Shown here piece after piece: positions 31,240 through 39,304 of a stretch of 45,206 nucleotides of DNA. The notes under the pieces were generated by a model that ran no database searches, had not been told where the DNA came from, and was given only the letters and a program-made list of their open reading frames with translations. Each line of letters starts with the position of its first letter. Within the stretch, counting starts at the first letter, position 1. This stretch comes from a bacterium (GTDB taxonomy: Bacteria; Patescibacteriota; Gracilibacteria; Peribacterales; Peribacteraceae), in the NCBI GenBank assembly GCA_027592135.1, contig JAQCIJ010000006.1, positions 1-45,206 on the forward strand, given 5' to 3'. The position numbers were made by a program, and so were the translations under genes.

Positions 31240-32745
31240 CTATTTCCCAACAATACTTTGCCGATATTGAAGGGCCTCGGCGATATGCCCTGCTTCTAGA
31301 TTCTCTACATTGGCTAAATCGGCGATGGTTCTCGCTACTTTAATCGTGCGGTGATACGCCCTAGCAGAAAGACCAAGGCGACTAACTGCAGTACGCAATA
31401 GTTGTTTTGAGGTTTCATCGAGAACGCACAGTGTATCAATATGTTTCACATTCATTTCTTTATTCGTTGATATTGGGAGATCTTTAAAGCGAAGTGCTTG
31501 TCGCTGTCTGGCACGGATAACGCGATCAAGAATGATCGAAGTGCGCTCTGCATTTTCATCAGGCTTTTTTTGAAGATCTTCGATGAGCACTGGCTGTACA
31601 TCAATTGTAAGATCAATACGATCGAGCAGTGGTTGACTGATTCGACTTTCAATTTTTTGCTTTGATGCACTGCTGTATTGCGGCGGGTTCATCGCAGCGA
31701 CCATAATAAAGTCTGCAGGGAATTTTACCGAGCCATTAGCACGTGTAATGGTAATGGTTCGGTCCTCGAGCGGCTGACGCAGTACCTCCAGTACTTGTGC
31801 GGGAAATTCTGCAAGTTCATCAAGAAAGAGCACCCCTCTATGCGCTAGGCTAATCTCTCCTGGGCCTGGTGTTTGTCCACCGCCAACAATACTCACCCCC
31901 GAAGCGGTGTGATGCACAACGCGAAATGGACGCTTCGCAACCAATGGGCTATCGCTTGTGAGTAAGTTGGCTATCGAATAAATCTGACTCACTTCGATAG
32001 ATTCCTCTTGTGTCAGTGGCGGCAAAATTCCGCGAAATGCTTTTGCTAGAAGTGTTTTTCCAGAACCGGGTGCTCCACTCATCAGCACATTGTGTCCGCC
32101 TGCTGCGGCAATTTCGAGTGCACGTTTGCAATGATCCTGTCCGCGTACATCTGCAAAATCAATGAGATCAGTATCCTCTTCTTCGCTAGTAGCTGGAGGC
32201 GCGATAGGTTGTGGAGATTTTTCTCCATTTAAAATATCGACAAGTTCTTCGAGGGAATCGACAGCGACAACGGTAATCCCTGGGATAAGAGCTGCTTCTG
32301 CACCATTTGCTGATGGCACGACTATCGTTTCTATCCCCATATTTCTGCAGGCAATTGCCGCAGGAAGTACACCACTGATATGTCGCAAGCTACCATCTAA
32401 TGCAAGCTCCCCAAGAAATGCCATCGTCTCAAGTTTTTTTGTATCAACGATGACTGCTCCGTTAATAATCAGCAGACCCAGTGCTATAGAAAGATCGTAA
32501 CGCGGGCCCGACTTTCGTAAGTTTGCAGGGGCAAGGTTTACCGTAATTGTTTTTCCTGATGCAAGTTTAAAACCACTACTGCGCAGCGCCATATGCACGC
32601 GTCGCTTGCTCTCCTGCACGGCGGTGTCACCCAGCCCTACTATGTAGAACTTCGGTTCTTCACCGCCGCGCACAGCACCGACTTCAACAGTAACCCTTTC
32701 ACTCTTTAACCCGATACTCTGAAACGATGTCAGTTTTGTAAGCAT
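31240..32745 (-). CDS. comM: YifB/ComM-family Mg-chelatase-like AAA+ ATPase
   Basis: A 501-aa hexameric branch-migration helicase that helps integrate incoming DNA during natural transformation (known for ComM). It has the N-terminal Lon-protease-like fold (FYIVGLGDTAVQESKRRVHMAL), Walker A GAPGSGKT near 227, Walker B GVLFLDELAEF, and the C-terminal Mg-chelatase part (LGLSARAYHRTIKVARTIAD). I chose ATG 32745, before MLTKLTSFQSIGL, with TACACT 6 nt upstream; the ten-residue upstream extension lacks family similarity. It is divergent from yraN, a frequent neighbour of this gene in bacteria. Confidence 0.92.
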   Translation of the reverse strand: MLTKLTSFQSIGLKSERVTVEVGAVRGGEEPKFYIVGLGDTAVQESKRRVHMALRSSGFKLASGKTITVNLAPANLRKSGPRYDLSIALGLLIINGAVIVDTKKLETMAFLGELALDGSLRHISGVLPAAIACRNMGIETIVVPSANGAEAALIPGITVVAVDSLEELVDILNGEKSPQPIAPPATSEEEDTDLIDFADVRGQDHCKRALEIAAAGGHNVLMSGAPGSGKTLLAKAFRGILPPLTQEESIEVSQIYSIANLLTSDSPLVAKRPFRVVHHTASGVSIVGGGQTPGPGEISLAHRGVLFLDELAEFPAQVLEVLRQPLEDRTITITRANGSVKFPADFIMVAAMNPPQYSSASKQKIESRISQPLLDRIDLTIDVQPVLIEDLQKKPDENAERTSIILDRVIRARQRQALRFKDLPISTNKEMNVKHIDTLCVLDETSKQLLRTAVSRLGLSARAYHRTIKVARTIADLANVENLEAGHIAEALQYRQSIVGK

Positions 32746-32813
32746 GGGCAGAGTGTACTTGTGTACACCTTTCACTGTCGATACAATCGACTGGACGTTC
32801 GTACACCTTTGTT

Positions 32814-33161
32814 ATGAATCATATTCAAACTGGAACACAGGGGGAATCGCTAGCCGTAGCGTATCTTCAGAAGTATAACTTTAAGATTTACGATCGCAAT
32901 GTGCATCTTGGTCGCGATGAAATAGACATTATTGCCTACGATCAAGAGGCGAGAATGTTGGTATTTGTCGAAGTAAAAACACGGTCTCGGTACGATCCAG
33001 ATTTTTTACCTGCACTCGGGGTTACTCCTCGCAAAAAACGTGCATTGCGCAGGGCTGCGTGGAAGTGGATGCAGCAAAAAGAGTTCGACGCACCGTGGCG
33101 GATCGATGTGGTTTTTGTAATCGGATCACAGGTATTTCAGCATGTTCGACAGATACACTAG
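32814..33161 (+). CDS. yraN: YraN/UPF0102 family putative endonuclease
   Basis: A 115-aa restriction-endonuclease-like fold: GTQGESLAVAYLQKYNF, then GRDEIDIIAYD, then MLVFVEVKTRSR. The D...E-x-K set matches PD-(D/E)XK nucleases. Its role is not settled in any organism; the pairing with comM hints at DNA processing. It starts 68 bases from the divergent comM start. Confidence 0.9.
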   Translation: MNHIQTGTQGESLAVAYLQKYNFKIYDRNVHLGRDEIDIIAYDQEARMLVFVEVKTRSRYDPDFLPALGVTPRKKRALRRAAWKWMQQKEFDAPWRIDVVFVIGSQVFQHVRQIH

Positions 33162-33170
33162 TAAATATAG

Positions 33171-33232
33171 AAGTGTTGAAATTCTGAAATGAAGAAAATT
33201 TTCAACATTGCTTTATTTCAACATTTCTATGG
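33171..33232. repeat. Dispersed palindromic intergenic repeat, copy 1
   Basis: AGAAGTGTTGAAA and TTTCAACATTTCT form a 13-bp inverted repeat (one G-U) around GAAATGAAGAAAATTTTC. It lies between two convergent genes and is closely related to 42621-42683, so it is a repeat family and may serve as a terminator. Confidence 0.7.
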
Positions 33233-33233
33233 T

Positions 33234-33929
33234 TCACCAATGACTCACCACCACCCCACCCCCTAGTTGGAGTGCTGCTTTTGCAGGCCAACGGTCCATA
33301 TCTTCGCTATCTTTCGATTGCATCATCTCGTCCCACACAAACTTTTTATCTTTCCCCTTAAGGAAAAATATTTTTCGATCTGCACTCCCAATAATAACCA
33401 TCGTCGTAGAGATGCGATCACGTACGGCGAAGTCATCCGTCGTAGTGTGAATAACCAGTCTGTCACCGTAGCCTTCTGTAGGCACAGGAGGGAACAGTGA
33501 TGCAATGTGGCCGTCGCTACCAAGTCCGAGTGTGACAATATGAGGAATACCTGCAGATAGCATGCCTGCAAGCTGTAAATCATAATGATGAATACAGTCA
33601 TCCAGAGGTTTTGCAGTATCAGGAAACAGAATGTGATCTTCTGGAATAGATGCATGTTTCAGCAATGTCTCTCGTACAAGTCGTTGGTTACTCTCTTTAT
33701 GAGTCGCAGGGACATAGCGATCATCAACAAGAAAAATAGAAACCTTCTCCCAAGGAATCGCACATTTTCCAAGCCCTTCGTAAATGGGTTTTGGAGTAGA
33801 ACCACCAGAAAGACCAACGATTGCACTGCCAAACTCATCGATACTTTGATGGATGCGTTCAGAAAGTATTCTGACACTTTGTGTGACAAAGTCTTCGTCG
33901 GATGCCGCTTGTATGTGATCGTATTGCAT
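33234..33929 (-). CDS. pgl: 6-phosphogluconolactonase
   Basis: It hydrolyses 6-phosphogluconolactone, the second step of the oxidative pentose phosphate path. AIVGLSGGSTPKPIYEGL, SIFLVDDRYVP and IVTLGLGSDGHIASLFP are the family's signatures, including the catalytic His region. I chose ATG 33929, 7 bases after the zwf stop, giving 231 aa, the usual size; longer starts run into zwf. Co-transcription with zwf, and function in sequence with it, are clear. Confidence 0.92.
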   Translation of the reverse strand: MQYDHIQAASDEDFVTQSVRILSERIHQSIDEFGSAIVGLSGGSTPKPIYEGLGKCAIPWEKVSIFLVDDRYVPATHKESNQRLVRETLLKHASIPEDHILFPDTAKPLDDCIHHYDLQLAGMLSAGIPHIVTLGLGSDGHIASLFPPVPTEGYGDRLVIHTTTDDFAVRDRISTTMVIIGSADRKIFFLKGKDKKFVWDEMMQSKDSEDMDRWPAKAALQLGGGVVVSHW

Positions 33930-33936
33930 AGGAATA

Positions 33937-35364
33937 TTAAAACCATTCAAGCCCATCTTTCTGTATCCATTGCTGCGCAGCATCTGGGCCTTTGGTACCT
34001 TCTTTGTAGGTATGTAGTGGAGTATCAGAAGCATCGAAATATTTCTGTACAGGGTCTATCAGCCTCCAAGCAGTTTTTACTTCATCAAAACGTAAGAACC
34101 AGTGACGCCTTCCGTGGATCGCTTCTAAAATCATCAAGCTGTGTTCCGGTAAACAGTCGCCAACACACACCAGAGGATCCTCTAAAAGCAGTGACCGAAA
34201 TGCCGGTTCCGTTCCTCCCATTTTGGTCTGCAAGTGCATACGCATGCCCGCTTCTCCTTGCAGGATAATATCTAAACGGTTCGGGGAAGACCCTTCGCCT
34301 ACAGGCCTCGGTTCTTGGAACTGAATACTGATACGCGTCTCTTTCTTTGCAAGCTTTTTACCACTGTGCAAATAAAACGGCACACCGTCCCACTTCGAGA
34401 TGCGCGTCATCAGCTTTAGACATGCAAACGTATTTGTGCGAGATCCTTTTTCTACACCGTCTTCATCTTGGTAGCCGCTGTACTGCGCTTGTAAAGCTAT
34501 GTCCCCCATATTCGTTGCAGCAGGGAGATAAAACCGAGAGAGTGCATCTTCGCGACCTGCAGCCAAGTCTTCATCACTTTGAATGCGCATGGTCAGCAGC
34601 GATGCCATCATCAAAAGATGCGATTGGAACATATCGCGGAATGTTCCTGCAGCCTCAAAGTACCCAGCCCTCCCCTCGATCCCTTTGTTTTCCATCGCGG
34701 TTATTTCGACGTGATCAATTAACGTATTTTTTAAGATGCGTTCAAAGATAGGGTTTGCATATCGCAAATAGTAAATATTACGCACTGCTTCTTTGCCGAG
34801 GTAGTGGTCCAGCAGATAAATTTCATCTTCCGCAAAACATCCAACCAATTGTTTTTTAATTTCTTCAAAACTTTCGAGGTCGTTTCCGACAGGTTTTTCG
34901 ACGATACAGCGAAACGGAATTTTTCCATCATGAATGTTCCCTTCACATAAATTATGCGAAATTGTACCAAATACCGTTGGTGGAACTGAGTAATAGGCTA
35001 GACGTACCAAATCCCCACCCCCCACCCCCCATCCCTTCTCAATGCTTGATATCCGTTCATTAAGCTTTATATAATCTTTAACGTTATCGTACTGTCCTTG
35101 GTGGTAGTACACGTGTGACATAAACTCTTCCAATGCCGGTTGCGTCACTTCGATCATATGCTTACGAATGGCTTCTTCTACTAGAGTTCTAAATGCAGCA
35201 TCATCCATGTCACTACGAGCAAAGCCTACAATGGCATAGTCTTTTGGTAGGCGTTTTTTCAGCGCTAACACGTAGAGCGCTGGATACAATTTTATTTTTG
35301 CAAGGTGCCCAGATCCTCCAAAGAGAATAAAGGTAAACGGTTGTGAGGTTGAGATTTGACTCAT
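33937..35364 (-). CDS. zwf: Glucose-6-phosphate 1-dehydrogenase
   Basis: It oxidises glucose-6-phosphate with NADP+ to the lactone. FGGSGHLAKIKLYPAL is the dinucleotide-binding loop (the usual GASGDLA is GGSGHLA), IVEKPVG the second conserved site, and LLDHYLGKE (near 184) the catalytic His region. 475 aa is normal. TACAAT lies 6 nt upstream of ATG on the minus strand, so a leaderless start of the zwf-pgl operon is likely. The Asp-to-His change in the fingerprint may affect cofactor choice. Confidence 0.95.
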   Translation of the reverse strand: MSQISTSQPFTFILFGGSGHLAKIKLYPALYVLALKKRLPKDYAIVGFARSDMDDAAFRTLVEEAIRKHMIEVTQPALEEFMSHVYYHQGQYDNVKDYIKLNERISSIEKGWGVGGGDLVRLAYYSVPPTVFGTISHNLCEGNIHDGKIPFRCIVEKPVGNDLESFEEIKKQLVGCFAEDEIYLLDHYLGKEAVRNIYYLRYANPIFERILKNTLIDHVEITAMENKGIEGRAGYFEAAGTFRDMFQSHLLMMASLLTMRIQSDEDLAAGREDALSRFYLPAATNMGDIALQAQYSGYQDEDGVEKGSRTNTFACLKLMTRISKWDGVPFYLHSGKKLAKKETRISIQFQEPRPVGEGSSPNRLDIILQGEAGMRMHLQTKMGGTEPAFRSLLLEDPLVCVGDCLPEHSLMILEAIHGRRHWFLRFDEVKTAWRLIDPVQKYFDASDTPLHTYKEGTKGPDAAQQWIQKDGLEWF

Positions 35365-35458
35365 GTCTAGATTGTAGAGGAAAAAGAGCTAAGAGCTAAG
35401 AGCGAAGAGCAAAGATATATAAAATATAGTATATTGTGGCTAATTTCCCCTCAATACT

Positions 35459-35704
35459 ATGAAACTCGACGTCAAAGCATTCGGTCTCGCCCTCGGTATC
35501 CTTTGGGCAGCTGCGTACACAATTCTTGCAGTACTTACCATGGTAAATGGTTACGGTGTGGACATTGTTACGTGGATGAGTAAGTACTACGTTGGTTCTG
35601 GTGCTACTCCTGTAGGGATTGTTGTTGGTGCTGTTTGGTCATTCGTAGACGCTGGAGTTGGCGGCGCTATTTTGGCGTGGCTCTACAACAAGTTCGCTAA
35701 ATAG
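35459..35704 (+). CDS. Small holin-like membrane protein
   Basis: The 81-aa protein has two hydrophobic segments (ALGILWAAAYTILAVLTMV and GIVVGAVWSFVDAGVGGAIL) with a short basic C-terminus (LYNKFAK). Similar small proteins are annotated 'bacteriophage holin' in CPR genomes, but nothing here shows lytic function. An AT-rich promoter region (TATAAAATATAGTATATT, about 35416-35433) lies upstream. Confidence 0.75.
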   Translation: MKLDVKAFGLALGILWAAAYTILAVLTMVNGYGVDIVTWMSKYYVGSGATPVGIVVGAVWSFVDAGVGGAILAWLYNKFAK

Positions 35705-35744
35705 GACTGCTTGAATTTCACTGCAAAAAGAGTATGTTTGGCGT

Positions 35745-36020
35745 ATGTCTTTTGAGGTTCCACACAGAGATATACCCCTTGGAGATAATGGAAGATCAAT
35801 TATTAAGCAATTACGAGGTTCAGGGGCGCATGCAAATGATGGTATGCAGCCAAAAGATCTACTGGAGCATATATGTCGTACGGATGGAGAAGTTTCCAAT
35901 AAGCCAGAAGCATGCCCAGGCATAGATGTTGCTTTATGTGCAGGAGGATTAGCGTTTAGCAATGAAGTATGCGGTAAATGTAGAACTCTCTTTCTGGAAA
36001 ATATGAGAAGAACAGGGTGA
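35745..36020 (+). CDS. Small hypothetical protein with C-terminal Cys cluster
   Basis: 91 aa; HICRTDG, CPGIDVALCAGG and CGKC give five cysteines in the C-terminal half, perhaps a metal or redox site. There is no signal peptide and no family I recognise. The start is backed by TTGAAT (35711-35716), a 16-bp spacer and TATGTT (35733-35738), 6 nt from the ATG. The IS element begins 8 bases after the stop, so the native downstream context is lost. Confidence 0.55.
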   Translation: MSFEVPHRDIPLGDNGRSIIKQLRGSGAHANDGMQPKDLLEHICRTDGEVSNKPEACPGIDVALCAGGLAFSNEVCGKCRTLFLENMRRTG

Positions 36021-36028
36021 TCATTTTC

Positions 36029-36958
36029 CGTAATAAGTTCAGGAGCTTGGCAACACTTGGGAAGGAACTAAGAAGTCTAAACTCAAATGTTCACGTTCAT
36101 TGTTGTAGTATGGTAACCAATCGTCAATAGATTGCTGATATTCTTGTGGTTCCTGTTTTATGTAATACAGACATTCTTCTTTAATTGTACGATTAAACCG
36201 TTCTAAATGAGCATTGTCATTGGGTTTTCGTACACGACTATGACGATGGGGTATTCCTGCATGAGATGTAAACCATTTGGAGAACTCTGGTCCATGATCT
36301 GTCTGGAGCATAGTGAATTCAAATGTTGATTGTATTTGTGCCTGACGAAGAAAAGAGACAGTTATACCTGCAGATAGCTTCTCAGACACCCATGCATGAG
36401 CCCATCTGGAGTACACGTCAATTAATGTGTAGATATAGAAACGCTCTTTTGTTTGAAATGGTTGAATGTGAATCGTATCTAATTGCACTAGTGCTCCTGG
36501 ATATGCTGCAACTGGGCGTGGGATGGGATGGTGATATTTCTTCCATTTGCTCTTTTCTCGTAATACACCTGCTCGTTTCAGAACTCGTTTGACACTACTC
36601 AAACTAACAGAAATGCCCATCTGATTTATTTGATAATGTACAACTTCTGCACATCGATGGCGTTTGAGACGTAATTCTAGAATCAAATCAATGGTTGATT
36701 GTGGTAGTGCATTTGGCTGTGTATGTGGACGTGAGGATTGTGTTGGAATGGTCATTCTTCCATCATCTGGGGCTCTTGTAACCCATTTACTAATGGTAGA
36801 GACGTTATAACCGAAATGAAGGGCAACAGAACGCATAGAATGACCTTTTCTGACCATTTTTACTGCATCCATACGTACTTGTGGCATATGGGGATTTGAT
36901 GTGTAGGGCATGTACCTCATGATATAGCGAGGTGTTGCCAAGGTGTTGAACCATTACG
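36029..36958 (-). mobile_element. IS481-like insertion sequence
   Basis: About 930 bp with one transposase gene, bounded by imperfect inverted repeats: CGTAATAAGTTCAGGAGCTT continuing to GGCAACAC at 36029-36056, and GTGTTGCCAAGGTGTTGAAC continuing to CATTACG at 36932-36958 (about 21 of 27 positions match). No clear target duplication is visible. The transposase appears intact, so the element may be recent. Confidence 0.8.
36039..36920 (-). CDS. IS481-family DDE transposase
   Basis: About 293 aa. An N-terminal helix-turn-helix (MRSVALHFGYNVSTISKWV), a linker, then the rve integrase core with all catalytic acids: QLDTIHI, QTDHGPEF and NAHLERFNRTIKEECLY. I chose ATG 36920 because longer starts lie in the terminal repeat. 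It moves the surrounding IS by cut/copy and paste. Confidence 0.9.
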   Translation of the reverse strand: MRYMPYTSNPHMPQVRMDAVKMVRKGHSMRSVALHFGYNVSTISKWVTRAPDDGRMTIPTQSSRPHTQPNALPQSTIDLILELRLKRHRCAEVVHYQINQMGISVSLSSVKRVLKRAGVLREKSKWKKYHHPIPRPVAAYPGALVQLDTIHIQPFQTKERFYIYTLIDVYSRWAHAWVSEKLSAGITVSFLRQAQIQSTFEFTMLQTDHGPEFSKWFTSHAGIPHRHSRVRKPNDNAHLERFNRTIKEECLYYIKQEPQEYQQSIDDWLPYYNNEREHLSLDFLVPSQVLPSS

Positions 36959-37033
36959 ACCACATTGACAAATGTATAATTGTATTATAAAATATAAAAT
37001 AGGTTTTTGGTCTTTTTAAGAAAGGAGGGCAAC

Positions 37034-37201
37034 ATGCTCTCGAGAGTAATCGAGACGTACCTGATCCTCTATGCGATCGGGTACATGATTTACGTCCGAC
37101 CCACGTTGGGTCGAAGGATGGAGTCCACTCGATGGGTGGACAACGCATTCTACATGAGCCTTTTCGTTTTGGCGACGATAAGGTTCGTCGCCGCCTCGTG
37201 A
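37034..37201 (+). CDS. 55-aa two-helix membrane peptide with a strong Shine-Dalgarno
   Basis: MLSRVIETYLILYAIGYMIY and a second hydrophobic stretch (NAFYMSLFVLATIRFVAA) flank a basic loop. An AAAGGAGGGC Shine-Dalgarno sits at the correct distance before ATG 37034, unusual here, where most genes have none. The G+C content and codon choice (GTC, CTC, CGA) also differ from neighbours. A 14-bp GNRA hairpin follows directly. It looks like a small acquired cassette next to the IS. Function unknown. Confidence 0.6.
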   Translation: MLSRVIETYLILYAIGYMIYVRPTLGRRMESTRWVDNAFYMSLFVLATIRFVAAS

Positions 37202-37210
37202 CAAAACCTA

Positions 37211-37242
37211 AACGCGTCAGCACAGCAATGTGTTGGCGCGTT
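37211..37242 (+). terminator. 14-bp hairpin with GCAA tetraloop
   Basis: AACGCGTCAGCACA (37211-37224) pairs along its whole length (two G-U) with TGTGTTGGCGCGTT (37229-37242) around GCAA. It follows the small peptide gene by 9 bases. It acts as terminator or mRNA stabiliser; the U-tract is short. Confidence 0.7.
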
Positions 37243-37494
37243 TGCATGTCGATCCGGCATCATCGGCGTGTTGTTCGAGGATGTCATCGCCGAAACATTT
37301 CGATCATCGCACAGGGTGGCGGTTTCGTTTTTGGTCATCAAACATAATAGTCATGGGAAGAATGTACGTCTCATGACTCAGTTCAGGCTCATCTTGCGTT
37401 AGAAATCGAGAGGTATTTTAGGCTCATCTTGCATTGGATAAGTCATTTTCTTGATTTTAGCAAGAAAGTACGTATAATCCCCATTACATCATCG
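37243..37494. other. Intergenic stretch before the metK riboswitch
   Basis: There is no gene I can support. A 13-nt direct repeat AGGCTCATCTTGC occurs at 37385-37397 and 37420-37432. A possible promoter for the metK leader is TTGATT...TATAAT-like sequence at about 37451-37478 (GTATAAT near 37472). Confidence 0.45.
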
Positions 37495-37627
37495 TTTCTA
37501 TCCTGAGTAGCACAGAGGGAACCAGCCCGTTGAAGTGCTCCCCAACCCCCGATTTTATGGCTTGCCCTGAGTGAGCGCAGCGAATCGAAGGGTGGGAAAT
37601 CTGGCCCCTTACGGGGGAAGATAGCTT
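37495..37627 (+). promoter_or_regulatory. SAM-I (S-box) riboswitch of metK
   Basis: It senses S-adenosylmethionine, the product of the gene below. Core elements are in order: P1 CTATC (37498-37502) with GATAG (37620-37624); GAGTAGCACAGAGGGA; GCCCGTTGAAGTGCT (P2 AGCAC/GTGCT); CCCCAACC; P3 with CGATT/AATCG; AAGGGTGGGAAATCTGG; P4 GCCCC-TTAC-GGGGG; and GGAAGATAG. This matches the S-box consensus GAGGGA...GCCC..UGAA...AACC...AAAUC. The P3 loop carries CCCTGAGTGAGCGCAGCGAA, a sequence type dispersed in CPR genomes. Confidence 0.85.
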
Positions 37628-37637
37628 TAGATCTACA

Positions 37638-37656
37638 CTTCTCTCTACAAGGGAGG
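37638..37656 (+). promoter_or_regulatory. Shine-Dalgarno-sequestering hairpin before metK
   Basis: CTTCTCT (37638-37644) pairs with AGGGAGG (37650-37656), hiding the Shine-Dalgarno core of AAGGGAGGTGAT. It probably links the riboswitch to translation. The Shine-Dalgarno is about 30 nt from the ATG, much farther than normal, because a microrepeat (TTTCCCTAATCCCTAACCCC) lies between. Confidence 0.55.
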
Positions 37657-37688
37657 TGATGTTTCCCTAATCCCTAACCCCTCATCTC

Positions 37689-38861
37689 ATGTCCTACTTC
37701 TTCACTTCAGAATCCGTAACCGAAGGTCACCCAGATAAGATCTGTGACCAAATCTCCGACGCTATGCTTGATGCCGTCTTAAAAGACGACCCTACAGGAG
37801 CATGTTGTTGCGAGTGTTTCACCACAACAGGACTTATCGTTGTTGGTGGAGAAATTACGACTTCAACCTATGTTGATGTGCAGCAAGTAGCACGCGATGT
37901 TCTTAAAGACATTGGATACGATAACGCAGACTACGGAATCGACTACAAGAGTTGTAGTGTCTTAAATGTCATTCACGAACAGAGCACGCAGATAGCCCAA
38001 GGAGAAGATGAGGCAGATGGTACACACAAAGCGCAGGGTGCAGGAGACCAAGGACTGATGTTTGGGTATGCGTGTAACGAAACCGAAGAACGTATGCCAC
38101 TCCCTATAACTCTAGCCCATGCATTAGCACGTCGTCTTGCTGAAGTACGCAAAAACGGTACACTTTTGTACTTGCGTCCAGATGGTAAGAGTCAGGTAAC
38201 AATCGAATACGATGAAAACGATAAACCATTGCGCGTCGACACGGTAGTGCTTGCCGCACAGCACGATGAAGGAATCTCTCAAGAAGAAATTAAGGCAGAT
38301 CTCCTAGAGCATGTTATCAAGCCGGTATGCGGAGAGTATCTTGATGCAAATACAAAAATTCTCGTCAATGAAACAGGTGCATTTATTATTGGTGGACCAC
38401 ACGGAGATACAGGACTTACAGGTCGTAAGATTATTGTCGATACCTACGGTGGTATGGGTCGCCATGGTGGAGGGGCTTTCAGTGGAAAAGTACCAAACAA
38501 GCAAGACCGTTCTGGTGCATACATGGCACGCTACATTGCCAAGAATATCGTGGCCGCAGACCTTGCAGAAAAGTGTGAAGTACAACTGGCGTATGCTATC
38601 GGTTATCCAGAGCCTGTGTCTGTGCACGTCACAACATTTGGTACGGGAACAGTAGAAGATAAAGTTATCGAGACGGCAGTAAAGTCTGTATTTGATATGA
38701 CGCCTGCAGGCATCATCAAAAATCTTGATCTTCGTCGCCCAATCTACCGTGCAACTGCAGCTTATGGTCACTTCGGTCGTCCAGAATTTAGCTGGGAGAA
38801 TACCGATAAAGTAGCAGCTCTTAAAAGTGCTGTTGCCGAGAGTAGTGCTGTAACCTCTTAA
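37689..38861 (+). CDS. metK: S-adenosylmethionine synthetase
   Basis: It makes SAM from methionine and [61 protein letters not shown] and GGGAFSGK are the three-domain family's substrate and Mg/K sites. The usual KDPTKVDRSAAY is [12 protein letters not shown] here, with the loop Asp missing but the DRS kept. 390 aa is normal. It is regulated by the SAM-I riboswitch upstream, a direct product feedback. Confidence 0.95.
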   Translation: MSYFFTSESVTEGHPDKICDQISDAMLDAVLKDDPTGACCCECFTTTGLIVVGGEITTSTYVDVQQVARDVLKDIGYDNADYGIDYKSCSVLNVIHEQSTQIAQGEDEADGTHKAQGAGDQGLMFGYACNETEERMPLPITLAHALARRLAEVRKNGTLLYLRPDGKSQVTIEYDENDKPLRVDTVVLAAQHDEGISQEEIKADLLEHVIKPVCGEYLDANTKILVNETGAFIIGGPHGDTGLTGRKIIVDTYGGMGRHGGGAFSGKVPNKQDRSGAYMARYIAKNIVAADLAEKCEVQLAYAIGYPEPVSVHVTTFGTGTVEDKVIETAVKSVFDMTPAGIIKNLDLRRPIYRATAAYGHFGRPEFSWENTDKVAALKSAVAESSAVTS

Positions 38862-38866
38862 TCCTT

Positions 38867-39304
38867 ATGGATTTTCGTGAGACTCCTTCCATCAAAGGCT
38901 TACAGCAAATTGTGCAGCAAAGGCACTTGCCTGATACACATGGAGCTCGACGATACTTTCTCTTTCTGTCACAAGGTCATTCCACTACTCATCAGTTCGT
39001 ACAGGAGTTAGGAGTCTCAGTAGAGCAACCGTATCTTGATGATTATGTAGGTGTCGATAGGTGGCTAGCAATGATGGATTCGTTATTTGGAAACATGCCA
39101 TCAAACCTAAATACAACAATGACAATTGGATGGGTAACGAGACGGTTCATTGCATTAGGTCTCACTGAGGCTGTCGTAGAAGAATCACAAGTGCATGGTG
39201 GTAATATTTCTTCAGAAGTTGCTGCAATTGTAGGGAGAAAATCATCAGGTCATCATGGGATGCAGGGAGGTTCAGGACTTTCGTACCATCCGAATACTCC
39301 TTAA
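38867..39304 (+). CDS. Hypothetical protein downstream of metK
   Basis: 145 aa, soluble, with no signal peptide or membrane segment. RRYFLFLSQGHSTTHQFVQE and a Gly/His-rich end (GRKSSGHHGMQGGSGLSYHP) stand out, but I recognise no family. It begins 5 bases after the metK stop, so it is probably in the SAM-regulated transcript. Its stop overlaps the stop of the convergent amidase gene by four bases. Confidence 0.7.
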   Translation: MDFRETPSIKGLQQIVQQRHLPDTHGARRYFLFLSQGHSTTHQFVQELGVSVEQPYLDDYVGVDRWLAMMDSLFGNMPSNLNTTMTIGWVTRRFIALGLTEAVVEESQVHGGNISSEVAAIVGRKSSGHHGMQGGSGLSYHPNTP

